This document shows, in pieces, positions 7,320-15,991 of a DNA stretch of 44,370 nucleotides. The position numbers were made by a program, and so were the translations under genes. Within the stretch, counting starts at the first letter, position 1. Every line of letters starts with the position of its first letter. The stretch is from Bacteroidaceae bacterium (GTDB lineage: Bacteria; Bacteroidota; Bacteroidia; Bacteroidales; Bacteroidaceae), in contig JAILKU010000071.1 of assembly GCA_024693505.1 (NCBI GenBank), forward strand, positions 1 to 44,370, in the 5' to 3' direction. The notes under the pieces are model-generated. The model was not told where the DNA came from. It was given only the letters and a program-made list of their open reading frames with translations, and made no database searches.

Positions 7320-10121
7320 ATGAAACGTATTGTCTTTTCCTTCCTCGCCGCCCTGTTGGTGGTTGGTTTGTCTGCTCAGCAGATGCAGATGCCGCTCGTT
7401 CCGCTGGACCCTGCTGTGCGTAAAGGAGCGCTGTCCAACGGTCTGACCTATTATATCCGGCATAATGAATGGCCCGAGAAACGTGCAGACTTCTATATTG
7501 CCCAGCGCGTAGGTTCAATGCAGGAAGAGGATAACCAGCGTGGACTGGCACACTTCCTGGAGCACATGTGCTTTAACGGCACGACTCACTTTCCCGGCGA
7601 CAACCTGAAGCAGTATCTCGAGCGCATCGGTGTGAAGTTCGGTGAGAACCTGAATGCCTACACCAGTTTCGACGAGACGGTGTACAACGTAAATAACGTG
7701 AACGTAGAGGTGCCCGGCGCACTGGACTCCTGCCTGCTCATCCTGCACGACTGGAGCCATGACCTGCTGCTCGAGGATAAGGAGATAGACAAGGAGCGCG
7801 GTGTCATCAACGAGGAATGGCGAATGCGCCGCAGTGCGATGATGCGTATGCAGGAAGCCGCTTTCCACGAGTTATATCGCGGCAGCAAGTATGCCGAGCG
7901 TATGCCTATTGGTACGATGGATATCGTCATGAACTTCCCCTACGATGACCTGCGCGCATATTACCGCCGCTGGTATCGCCCCGACCTGCAGGCTATCGTC
8001 GTAGTTGGTGATGTGGATGTCGATCAGATGGAGCAGAAGATAAAGGCCGTGTTTGCCGACATACCCGCTCCCTCGCCCGAAGCACCCGAGCGCGAGTACT
8101 TCCCCGTTGAGGACAATGCAGAACCCCTTGTATCCATCCAGAAAGACAAGGAGCAGCCCGCTTCCTACGCCATGCTCTTCTTCAAGACAGAGCCCCTTGC
8201 CCGTCAGATGCGTGCTACAATGGCAGGGCTCTTGACCGACTACGTGATGGAGGCCATCTCGAGCATGATGGCAGAGCGTATCCAGGATATTGTGCGCCAG
8301 GCTGATGCACCCTTCCTGAACGCCTATCTCTCTTATGGCGAATACCTCGTTGCCAAGACCAAGGATGCCTTCGATGCAACAATCATCATGAAAGACGGAC
8401 GCTATCTGGAGGGCATAGCCGCTATGTATCGCGAACTGCTGCGTGCCTCTCGTTTCGGCTTCACAGAGGGCGAGTACGAACGCTTCAAGCAGGAATACCT
8501 CTCCCAGCTCGACGCTGCCTACGAGCGCCGCAACAAGATTGAGAATACCAGCTACGTGCAGGAATATGTTCGCCACTTCCTGGATGGCAATCCAGCTCCG
8601 GGCATAGAATACGAACACAAGACGATGAAGGAACTGGTGCCACAGCTGCCCCTGCAGATGATTAACCAGACCATCGCCCAGTTGCCTCCGACAAACCGCG
8701 CCATAGCCCTGTTCCTGCCCGACAAGGAAGGCATCGAATACCCCACCTCAGAGCAGATCCTGCAGGCCTTGCAGGCTGTTGACGGCGAGCAGATAGAGGG
8801 CCTCAAGGAAGAGGTCAACACAGACCCACTGGTGCCCGAACTAAGCTCAACTGTTACGGTGAAGAAGGAGAGTGCAGACATCTATGGCGCACAGCTCATT
8901 ACCCTGAGCAACGGCATTCGCGTGCATGTCCTGAAGACCGACTATGCCCCCAATCAAATCAGCATGAGAGCCAGCAGCTGGGGCGGCAGCAGTCTGTACC
9001 CTGACGATGAATATCTGCTCGTTGACAATGCGCCTATGGTTAGCCTGGGCGGTTGGGGCAGCTTTACTGCTTCGCAGCTTCAGAAGAGACTGGCTGGCAT
9101 CCAGGCCAGTGTGAATCCCACTCTGTTCGACCGTACAGAGGGACTGTCTGGCAGTTGCGTGAAGAAGGACCTGGAGACGATGATGCAGCTCACCTACCTC
9201 TGCTTTACCGCTCCGCATCGCGATGACGAGACCTACCAGAGTACTTTGGCCCGCCTTAAAGACCAACTGAAGAACATGGATATGAACCCGCAGACAGCCC
9301 TGCAGGACAGTATTGCCAGTGTGGTGTATAGTAATGATGTACGCCACAAGCGTATGCGAATGGAGGATGTCGATAAGCTGGACTACGACCGCATCCTCGA
9401 TATCTACAAACAGCGTTTTGCCAACGCAGCCGACTTCGAGTTCTACTTCGTGGGCGACGTAGATGTGGATACCCTGCGCCCGATGCTCTGCAAGTACCTG
9501 GGTGCCCTGCCCACGCAGAAGGGACACGAGAAGTACCGCAACATATCGTCGCGAATGAGGCGAGGCCAGTACACCTGCCTCTTCGAGAAGGAGCAGGACA
9601 CACCGAACAGCCTGACTCTCTTCCTCTTCCATCAGAAAATGAAGGACAACCTGCGGAACAGCATACAGCTCTCCATGCTCGAGCAGGCTATGCAGATGCT
9701 CTATACCGAGACCGTCCGCGAAGACGAGGGCGGAGCCTATAGCGTAGGCGTCTCGGCATCCCTGAGAGACTATCCCGAGCAGCAGGGTATCATGCAGATT
9801 GTGCTGCCTACTGCTCCTGATAAGCGCGACCGTATGATGGAGGTGATCGAGCAGGGCATAAAGCGAATCTGTGACGAAGGCCCCAGCGAGGACAATCTGC
9901 AGAAGATACGTCAGTACATGCTGCGTTCGCACAGCGAGGACCTCAAGAAGAACGATTACTGGATGAACGAACTACAAGCCCGCACCCGCTACGGCGAGGA
10001 CAACGTAACGGCCTACGAACGGGAAGTGGAGCGCGTAACCATTGCCGACCTGCAGAAGCTGGCCCGCCGTCTTTTCCAGAGCGGTAACAAGCTCATAGTG
10101 GGCATGACGAGTCCGCAATAA
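7320..10121 (+). CDS. Secreted M16-family zinc peptidase, PqqL-like
   Basis: A 933-residue peptidase with a signal peptide (residues 1-19, ending VVGLSAQ), so it acts in the periplasm or at the outer membrane. The inverted zinc motif HFLEH is at 78-82, with the distal Glu ligand in ERGVINEEW near 166. Residues 35-480 form the active half and 520-933 the inactive half, which opens LSNGIRVHVLKTDYAPNQIS and lacks HxxEH. This is normal for the two-lobed clamshell M16 enzymes of Bacteroidales that degrade peptides or cleave exported proteins. It lies 95 nt after the lipoprotein gene, with no clear promoter seen. The substrate is unknown. Confidence 0.92.
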   Translation: MKRIVFSFLAALLVVGLSAQQMQMPLVPLDPAVRKGALSNGLTYYIRHNEWPEKRADFYIAQRVGSMQEEDNQRGLAHFLEHMCFNGTTHFPGDNLKQYLERIGVKFGENLNAYTSFDETVYNVNNVNVEVPGALDSCLLILHDWSHDLLLEDKEIDKERGVINEEWRMRRSAMMRMQEAAFHELYRGSKYAERMPIGTMDIVMNFPYDDLRAYYRRWYRPDLQAIVVVGDVDVDQMEQKIKAVFADIPAPSPEAPEREYFPVEDNAEPLVSIQKDKEQPASYAMLFFKTEPLARQMRATMAGLLTDYVMEAISSMMAERIQDIVRQADAPFLNAYLSYGEYLVAKTKDAFDATIIMKDGRYLEGIAAMYRELLRASRFGFTEGEYERFKQEYLSQLDAAYERRNKIENTSYVQEYVRHFLDGNPAPGIEYEHKTMKELVPQLPLQMINQTIAQLPPTNRAIALFLPDKEGIEYPTSEQILQALQAVDGEQIEGLKEEVNTDPLVPELSSTVTVKKESADIYGAQLITLSNGIRVHVLKTDYAPNQISMRASSWGGSSLYPDDEYLLVDNAPMVSLGGWGSFTASQLQKRLAGIQASVNPTLFDRTEGLSGSCVKKDLETMMQLTYLCFTAPHRDDETYQSTLARLKDQLKNMDMNPQTALQDSIASVVYSNDVRHKRMRMEDVDKLDYDRILDIYKQRFANAADFEFYFVGDVDVDTLRPMLCKYLGALPTQKGHEKYRNISSRMRRGQYTCLFEKEQDTPNSLTLFLFHQKMKDNLRNSIQLSMLEQAMQMLYTETVREDEGGAYSVGVSASLRDYPEQQGIMQIVLPTAPDKRDRMMEVIEQGIKRICDEGPSEDNLQKIRQYMLRSHSEDLKKNDYWMNELQARTRYGEDNVTAYEREVERVTIADLQKLARRLFQSGNKLIVGMTSPQ

Positions 10122-10164
10122 TATCGTGGAAACGAGTGAGTGATAAAAATATGTCTGCAAGTCT

Positions 10165-11820
10165 ATGAGGACCAAACTGAAAACGTTGCTCCATCTGTTA
10201 CTGCAAAGTCCGCGGCGATTTCCCGTTGAGCTGGCTCTGGGAGTGGCATTCTTTGTTATTGCCGTATGGCACTCAGAAACAAATGCCTGGAATGAGGAAA
10301 GTAGCAGGATGGTAAGTGAGGTCAATAGCGATATCCTGTGGCTCTTCGTGCCGCTGGTAGTGCTGTCCTTCTGGCTCCAACGTGTCAACCGCTGGGTCTA
10401 TCTGGCCTCGTTCTTCCTGTTCCTGCCCCTGATGGCGCTTAACCTTAAGCCCTTCCTTTGGACTTACGGCTTCGTCTTTACTTATGTCCTGGCGGCCATT
10501 CTGCTCGTCGTAGGCAACAGGCGGCTGGATAACCGTTCGTTCGCGGCTCATGCCCTTCATGTTGTCACTCAGATGTTCTTCGGTCTGGTTATCACTGCCA
10601 CTCTCAACCTGGCAGTGTTACTCGTTGTGGCCTCTTTTCTATACATCTTCGGCATCAACGAGCCCAGGCACATATTCGAGCATATCTTCCAGTTCATCTG
10701 GTTTATACTGGCTCCGCAGATCTGCTGTTCGCTTATCCGTCAGAACGAGGATGAGGTCAGTACACCCTTCAAGGTGATCAGGCTCATCCTTGACTTTATC
10801 CTTTCGCCCGCTGTCATCGTTTATACTGTTATCCTCTATACCTATTTCATTAAGATTGCCTTCGAATGGGATTTGCCCAAGGGCGGGGTAGCATGGATGG
10901 TAATGGGATTCATTACGGTGGCCTTGATTGGTCGCGTAGCTCAGTCGATACTCAGTCCGCGTTATTACGACTGGTTCTATCGCCGTTTCACGCTGATAGC
11001 CATTCCTCCGCTCATCATGTACTGGATCGGCTCCATCTATCGCATCCGCCTCTACAGCTTCACCGAGAGCCGTTTCTACCTGCTGGTCGCTGGTGTGCTG
11101 ATGACACTCTTCGTGCTAATGCTGTTCCTAGAGCGCACCCGTCGTTATCAGCTCATGTTGCTCATCTTCGGTGCTGCCATCATCCTGTTTACCTACATCC
11201 CTGGCATCTCGGCCAAGCGTATAGGCCTGAACTGTCAGGAGCGGAGGCTCAGAGATATCATCAGCGAACTGAAACTGATAAATGAGAAGACGGGCAAGCT
11301 GAAAGGCGACATCGACATGAACAGCATCCTGAAGGACAGCCTTTTGTGCGAGAAGTACAGGGATGCCAGTAGTGTGATAAGCTATGTGCGCAAGGAAATT
11401 GGGACCCAGCAGTTTGAGGAAAAGTACGGCAGATGGTTGCATTCGGAATATAATTTCAACTTCAATCAGGACAAGAGTCTTGCTTTTACCGAAAGCTGGT
11501 ACGACAGAAAGGAGCCCGTTGAGCTGGGCGAATACAACATCTTACTGCCCGATGACCTCTACGAATGTGATTTTAAAGACCAGATGGTCACTGTCAGGCT
11601 GAGTGACGGCGCCGTGGTACTGGAATACCCCATCGGTTCTGTCATCAGCAAAGACCAGGACCTGCGGCATCATCCCGAACAGCTTATGAGTTACCACAAC
11701 GACTCCCTGATGCTTGTTTTCAATGGTATCAGTATCAGTGACTCCACTGTTACCAATATCAAGAGATATGATTTCCAACTGTTCGGAAAGCAAGGGAAAT
11801 CTATTTTCATGCCCAAATAG
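10165..11820 (+). CDS. DUF4153 integral membrane protein
   Basis: A 551-residue protein with about ten hydrophobic helices in residues 20-365 (examples: VELALGVAFFVIAVW, FVFTYVLAAILLVV, LMLLIFGAAIILFTYIPGIS), then a soluble C-terminal domain of about 180 residues ending LFGKQGKSIFMPK. The membrane part matches the DUF4153 family, common in Bacteroidetes and of unknown role. The C-terminal part begins NCQERRLRDIISELKLINEK, with the coiled, charged look of a cytosolic or periplasmic regulatory domain. It starts 43 nt after the M16 gene, so it is probably in the same transcript. Confidence 0.8.
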   Translation: MRTKLKTLLHLLLQSPRRFPVELALGVAFFVIAVWHSETNAWNEESSRMVSEVNSDILWLFVPLVVLSFWLQRVNRWVYLASFFLFLPLMALNLKPFLWTYGFVFTYVLAAILLVVGNRRLDNRSFAAHALHVVTQMFFGLVITATLNLAVLLVVASFLYIFGINEPRHIFEHIFQFIWFILAPQICCSLIRQNEDEVSTPFKVIRLILDFILSPAVIVYTVILYTYFIKIAFEWDLPKGGVAWMVMGFITVALIGRVAQSILSPRYYDWFYRRFTLIAIPPLIMYWIGSIYRIRLYSFTESRFYLLVAGVLMTLFVLMLFLERTRRYQLMLLIFGAAIILFTYIPGISAKRIGLNCQERRLRDIISELKLINEKTGKLKGDIDMNSILKDSLLCEKYRDASSVISYVRKEIGTQQFEEKYGRWLHSEYNFNFNQDKSLAFTESWYDRKEPVELGEYNILLPDDLYECDFKDQMVTVRLSDGAVVLEYPIGSVISKDQDLRHHPEQLMSYHNDSLMLVFNGISISDSTVTNIKRYDFQLFGKQGKSIFMPK

Positions 11821-11841
11821 AAGATTTATATTTTTTTAACA

Positions 11842-11870
11842 TTGTTGTATTGATTTTATTTGTATATTTG
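11842..11870 (+). promoter_or_regulatory. Promoter for the Lys-rich protein gene
   Basis: TTG at 11842-11844 (or 11845-11847) and TATATTTG at 11863-11870 fit the Bacteroidetes -33/-7 pattern with 15-18 nt spacing. The predicted start site is about 40 nt before the ATG at 11919. Confidence 0.6.
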
Positions 11871-11918
11871 CCGCCGGAAATACTATAAAAAGGCAAAAAG
11901 TGCAATATATTATAATGT

Positions 11919-13769
11919 ATGGTACAGAAGAAATCCACCCCTAAGAAGGCTGCCCTGCAGGCTGGTGTGCCCGCTGAGGAACCCGTGAAGAAGACGGTCC
12001 GTAAGACCGCAGCAAAGAAAACGTCCGAGTCTGCTAAACCAGAATCTGTAGTGGCTAACGCCCCAATTCCCGTTGAGCCTGAGACGAAACCTGCGGCAAA
12101 GAAGAAAATGACTTCGAGGAAGGTAGCTGAACCCGCCCCCATAGTCAAGACCACTGCGCCTGTTGATTCAGAGATGAAACCAGCGGTGAAGAAGAAAACA
12201 ACTGCGAAGAAGGTCGTTGAATCCCCTTCGATAGAAGAACCAAAGCCTGAGGCAAAGGTTTCAAAAGAAATCGTGTCCAAAAGTAAGGTGAACGAGACGA
12301 TGGCTGTTGAACCTACGTCAATAGAGGAACTACCCTCTGAGCCAACGGCGGCTAAGAAGCCCGCTACAAGGAAGGCAAAGACCCCAAAACAGGACGCTCC
12401 CCGACCCAAAAAAGTTGTGGTGGAGGATTTTATTATGGAAGAAGCCTTCAGCGGCATATTTCCGAAACAAAATGCAGGCATACCGTTACAAAGGCATATA
12501 CAGACTCAAACACAGCCCCTCGTATCAGAGGATGATTTCCGTGGCAATGATGCAATTCCTTCTGCGAAAGGGGAAGCAAAGGTTGAGGTACTCGATATGC
12601 ATGAGCCTGCCATGAAGTCCGGTCGCAAGCCAAGGACTAGGAAGGCCGCCAAGGTAGATATTGATGAGTTTGTTTCTGACCAGCCTCAACAGAACACTAC
12701 AGTTGACACTCCGTCCGAAACCATTGAACCCGCTCCAAAGAAGAAGCAGGGACGACGCCCTGGTGCAAAAAAACTGCGAAAGGGCATCATAGATGCGCCA
12801 GTGGAGGATACTATACCTCAATCCGACTCAAGTGTATTGACTGAGCATGAGCCTGGTGCAGATGAACTGTCTGAAATACCAGAGGAGATCCTGGACGAAA
12901 TAGAGGCCATCAAGGCTAAAAACAAGAAGCCAGAAGAACCGAAAGTGCTGCGTGATCCGCGTCCTCGTGAAGACCGTCCAGCCAATATATATGAGGTTGA
13001 GAGTGTGTTGGATATCAACAACTATAACATCTGGAACTTGAATGAGTTTATGATTGCCGAGCTTTGGGAGAACGAACGTAAGGAGACTGATTTCAGCCAG
13101 ACCGAGGAGAAACTGCTCAATATTATTCGCACGGCTTTCGATTTAGTTCACTATGACGAGGGAAATGCGCGCGACAAGCGCCTCTATGATAACGGCGACT
13201 GGGCTCATTTCTCCCACTGCCGTCCAGGCCGCGGTACCATAGCGATTCGCCGTCGTCTGATTCGAAAGCTCTCTGACCTGACTTACGAGAACGTGCGCCA
13301 TATCACTGCTCCCACGCTGCTCGAACTTATAGACCGGAACTTCGGTGGCGGCTGGGATAGCATCTCACTCTCCGTGAAGGACATTATAGAAAGCGGGTTT
13401 GACATCAGCACGACCCAGCTTCCCGCCAGTCGCATGCATACCCCCGGCGGCACGCTTGACAAGAAGGTCGCCCAAGGCTATGATGTTCTCGAATTGGCAC
13501 GAGGCACATGGATAGAGGCTATTTTTGCGAAAAAGAAGGATCCAATAGAGAAACTGCATTACGAAGCGCAACAGCACATGTTTGACGAGGATGGGAATGA
13601 ACTGCTCCCAGAGGCTCCAGATGAAGACGAAGATATCGATGACGAAGACGAGGATGCCGATGGCTCGGAAGACAATACAGACGATGAGAGCTACTATAGC
13701 AACTATGTAGCTGAGGCTGATGTGAAGGATGAAGACGAGGAGGGCTTCCCAATCGTAGAAGCTAATTAA
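11919..13769 (+). CDS. Low-complexity protein with histone-H1-like N-terminus and acidic C-terminus, function unknown
   Basis: A 616-residue protein with three distinct parts. Residues 1-160 are Lys/Ala/Pro/Thr-rich, with a near-tandem repeat of about 25 residues (PVEPETKPAAKKKMTSRK, then PVDSEMKPAVKKKTTAKK), like histone H1 tails or AlgP-type DNA-binding tails. Residues 160-340 alternate acidic and basic low-complexity stretches. Residues 345-545 form a compact-looking domain (NNYNIWNLNEFMIAELWENE, then NGDWAHFSHCRPGRGTIAIR and GGGWDSISLSVKDIIESGFD) that I do not recognise. Residues 560-616 are very acidic (DEDEDIDDEDEDADG). The basic tail suggests nucleic-acid binding; this is inference. 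An earlier ATG at 11915 is closed by a stop. The symporter gene starts 6 nt after its end. Confidence 0.8.
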   Translation: MVQKKSTPKKAALQAGVPAEEPVKKTVRKTAAKKTSESAKPESVVANAPIPVEPETKPAAKKKMTSRKVAEPAPIVKTTAPVDSEMKPAVKKKTTAKKVVESPSIEEPKPEAKVSKEIVSKSKVNETMAVEPTSIEELPSEPTAAKKPATRKAKTPKQDAPRPKKVVVEDFIMEEAFSGIFPKQNAGIPLQRHIQTQTQPLVSEDDFRGNDAIPSAKGEAKVEVLDMHEPAMKSGRKPRTRKAAKVDIDEFVSDQPQQNTTVDTPSETIEPAPKKKQGRRPGAKKLRKGIIDAPVEDTIPQSDSSVLTEHEPGADELSEIPEEILDEIEAIKAKNKKPEEPKVLRDPRPREDRPANIYEVESVLDINNYNIWNLNEFMIAELWENERKETDFSQTEEKLLNIIRTAFDLVHYDEGNARDKRLYDNGDWAHFSHCRPGRGTIAIRRRLIRKLSDLTYENVRHITAPTLLELIDRNFGGGWDSISLSVKDIIESGFDISTTQLPASRMHTPGGTLDKKVAQGYDVLELARGTWIEAIFAKKKDPIEKLHYEAQQHMFDEDGNELLPEAPDEDEDIDDEDEDADGSEDNTDDESYYSNYVAEADVKDEDEEGFPIVEAN

Positions 13770-13775
13770 GTCGGG

Positions 13776-15236
13776 ATGGACAATCTCATATTACTGGCAG
13801 CTGCAGGGTATATAGCCCTGCTGTTGCTATTGTCTCGTTTCATCGGCAGGCGTTCTAGAGACAACAACGCCTTCTACCGCGGCAACAGGCAGTCGCCCTG
13901 GTGGGCCGTGGCTTTCGGCATGATAGGCGCAAGCATAAGCGGTGTCACTTTCGTTAGCGTCCCTGGTATGGTTCGCTCGATGGAGATGACTTATCTGCAG
14001 ACATGTTTAGGCTTCGTGCTTGGCTATATTGTGGTAGCCACGGTCCTGCTTCCTATATATTATCGGTTGAACCTGACTAGTATCTACAGCTATCTGCAAG
14101 AGCGCTTCGATGGCGTGACCCGTAGGACGGGAGCCGCTTTCTTTCTGCTGAGTAAACTTGCAGGGGCCAGCATCCGCCTGTACCTAGTCTGCTTTATCCT
14201 GCAGGGTGTCCTTCTGGACCGCTATGGTCTTCCTTTTCCTATTTCGGTAGCCGTTATCATCTTGCTTATCTGGCTTTACACACGGCAAAGCGGCATACGT
14301 ACTATTGTCTGGAGTGACTGCTTGCAGACAATTGTGCTGCTCTGTGCACTCGTACTCATTATACGTCAGATCTGCCTCACGCTCGGTCTCGATATTGCTG
14401 GGGCATACACCACTATCCGCCAGAGTCCTCTCAGCAAGGTATTTGAGATAGACGACCCCTCCAGTCGCCAGTATTTCTGGAAGCAATTCTTGAGCGGGAT
14501 ATTCATCCCTGTCGTGATGACTGGATTGGATCAGGATATGATGCAGAAGAACCTTACGTGTCGCACATTGCGGCAAAGCCAGCTTAACATGACTGTTAAC
14601 GGTGTGCTCTACCTTCCTGTGAACCTCTTGTTCTTAAGCCTTGGCGTTCTTCTTTACCACTTTTGTGACGTCATGCATATCAGCGCTCCGTTGGCTGGCG
14701 ATGCCCTGTTGCCGACACTCTGTGCCAGCGGAACGCTGGGGTCTGTAGCCCTGCTCCTCTTTGTACTCGGTATCATTGCCGCGGCCTTTAGCAGTGCGGA
14801 CTCAGCCATGACGAGCCTAACCACCAGCTTCTGCGTAGACATCATGCAGAAGCCTGATGACGAGCGTTTGCGCCGTCTGGTCCACCCATTAGTAGGCATT
14901 GCAATTTTCATCTTGATAATGATTGTGCAGGCATTGAACTCCACCAGTGTCATCGATGCTGTTTACATAGTGTGTGGTTATACGTACGGTCCATTGCTTG
15001 GACTGTTTGCCTTTGGCTTGCTTACGAAACGCCTGCCACGTAAGCACTGGGTGCCAGTCATCTGCATTTTGTCCCCTTTGTTGTGCTTCGTTATCGATCA
15101 GGTGGTGACCCGTTTCTCCTCTTATCGCTTTGGCTATGAGCTGCTTATGCTCAACGGCCTACTTACCTTTTTCGGTCTGTTCCTCTCGTCTGCGAAACTC
15201 AGCGAGGACGATACTTGTGGCCACAGCAACGTTTAG
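13776..15236 (+). CDS. Sodium:solute symporter (SSS family)
   Basis: A 486-residue membrane protein with about 13 hydrophobic helices. Family landmarks include the first helix (LILLAAAGYIALLLLLSRFI) and FYRGNRQSPWWAVAFGMIGA. ISGVTFVSVPGM carries the Ser/Gly-rich unwound helix expected at the sodium site, and GIIAAAFSSADSAMTSLTTS is the SSS signature with Ser/Thr sodium ligands. It imports an organic solute with Na+; the substrate cannot be told. It begins 6 nt after the Lys-rich gene, so the two share a transcript. Its last 78 nt overlap, on the opposite strand, the end of the rRNA methyltransferase gene. Confidence 0.9.
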   Translation: MDNLILLAAAGYIALLLLLSRFIGRRSRDNNAFYRGNRQSPWWAVAFGMIGASISGVTFVSVPGMVRSMEMTYLQTCLGFVLGYIVVATVLLPIYYRLNLTSIYSYLQERFDGVTRRTGAAFFLLSKLAGASIRLYLVCFILQGVLLDRYGLPFPISVAVIILLIWLYTRQSGIRTIVWSDCLQTIVLLCALVLIIRQICLTLGLDIAGAYTTIRQSPLSKVFEIDDPSSRQYFWKQFLSGIFIPVVMTGLDQDMMQKNLTCRTLRQSQLNMTVNGVLYLPVNLLFLSLGVLLYHFCDVMHISAPLAGDALLPTLCASGTLGSVALLLFVLGIIAAAFSSADSAMTSLTTSFCVDIMQKPDDERLRRLVHPLVGIAIFILIMIVQALNSTSVIDAVYIVCGYTYGPLLGLFAFGLLTKRLPRKHWVPVICILSPLLCFVIDQVVTRFSSYRFGYELLMLNGLLTFFGLFLSSAKLSEDDTCGHSNV

Positions 15237-15929
15237 GCTCTCAATAGTCGGTCTGTTTGCGGGGTAGCTGGGAATGAGCAGGCGGTGCGTCACCCACTCT
15301 TCTATATGCTTTGATATACCTTGGCCCTCATTGCCCATGACGATGAATCCATCCTGCCCGAGTGGCTGATTGTAGAGGTTTGTGCCGTCCATGAAGGTGC
15401 CATAGACGGGTCCTGTTGCAGCACTGAGAACTGCATCGAGGTCGGCATAGCTCACCTTAACGCGAGCAAGCGCACCCATTGTGGCCTGGACGGCCTTCGG
15501 TGAATAAACATCTGCTGTGCCTAATGAGCACACCACGTTTTCCACTCCAAACCAGTCCGCTGCGCGGATGATAGTGCCCAGGTTGCCGGGATCTTGTATA
15601 TTGTCAAGCGCCAGGCTTAACCCATGCGAAGGTGCTGTCCACTGCCGTTCAGGAATGGGGAAGAGCGCCACTACGCCCTGCGGTGCGCGCAGGAAACTAG
15701 CCCGTGCAAGTTCCTGAGGCGATACGATATCAAGTTCGGAGGATTGCCCTATGGCTTCCTGCCCCAATATATCAGCCACCTCAGCCAGCGCTGCTATGTA
15801 GACGGGGTGTAGAGCGGACATCAGTTCGGCCACCACCTTTGGTCCTTCGGCCACGAATAAGCCAACTTCGTCCCTGAACTTACGTCTCTCAAGCGATTTA
15901 ATTAGCTTAATTTTGTTCTTACTTAGCAT
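15159..15929 (-). CDS. SpoU/TrmH-family RNA 2'-O-methyltransferase
   Basis: A 256-residue SPOUT methyltransferase that methylates ribose in rRNA or tRNA using SAM. The N-terminal substrate-binding domain starts MLSKNKIKLIKSLERRKFRD. The three SpoU motifs follow: NIQDPGNLGTIIRAADWFG, VMGNEGQGIS and IESLNVAVATSIVLAEF. The last forms the SAM-binding trefoil knot. The ATG at 15929 is preferred over an in-frame start 11 codons upstream because the -7 box at 15951-15958 leaves room for it and the extension is poor. It is divergent from tamL with 62 nt between starts, a pairing common in Bacteroidetes. Which nucleotide it modifies is unknown. Confidence 0.9.
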   Translation of the reverse strand: MLSKNKIKLIKSLERRKFRDEVGLFVAEGPKVVAELMSALHPVYIAALAEVADILGQEAIGQSSELDIVSPQELARASFLRAPQGVVALFPIPERQWTAPSHGLSLALDNIQDPGNLGTIIRAADWFGVENVVCSLGTADVYSPKAVQATMGALARVKVSYADLDAVLSAATGPVYGTFMDGTNLYNQPLGQDGFIVMGNEGQGISKHIEEWVTHRLLIPSYPANRPTIESLNVAVATSIVLAEFRRREEQTEKGK

Positions 15930-15950
15930 AATCTTATTTTTTTTCGCTAC

Positions 15951-15958
15951 AAAAGTAC
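15951..15958 (-). promoter_or_regulatory. -7 box for the SpoU methyltransferase
   Basis: Minus-strand TACTTTTG fits TAnnTTTG and lies about 21 nt before the ATG at 15929. No clean -33 TTG is seen. Confidence 0.5.
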
Positions 15959-15979
15959 GCATTTTCCCTGAAATAAAGT

Positions 15980-15987
15980 TATCTTTG
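15980..15987 (+). promoter_or_regulatory. -7 box for tamL, nearly leaderless
   Basis: TATCTTTG ends 4 nt before the tamL ATG. If used, transcription would start at or within a few bases of the start codon. The -33 element is weak. Confidence 0.5.
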
Positions 15988-15991
15988 CGTT

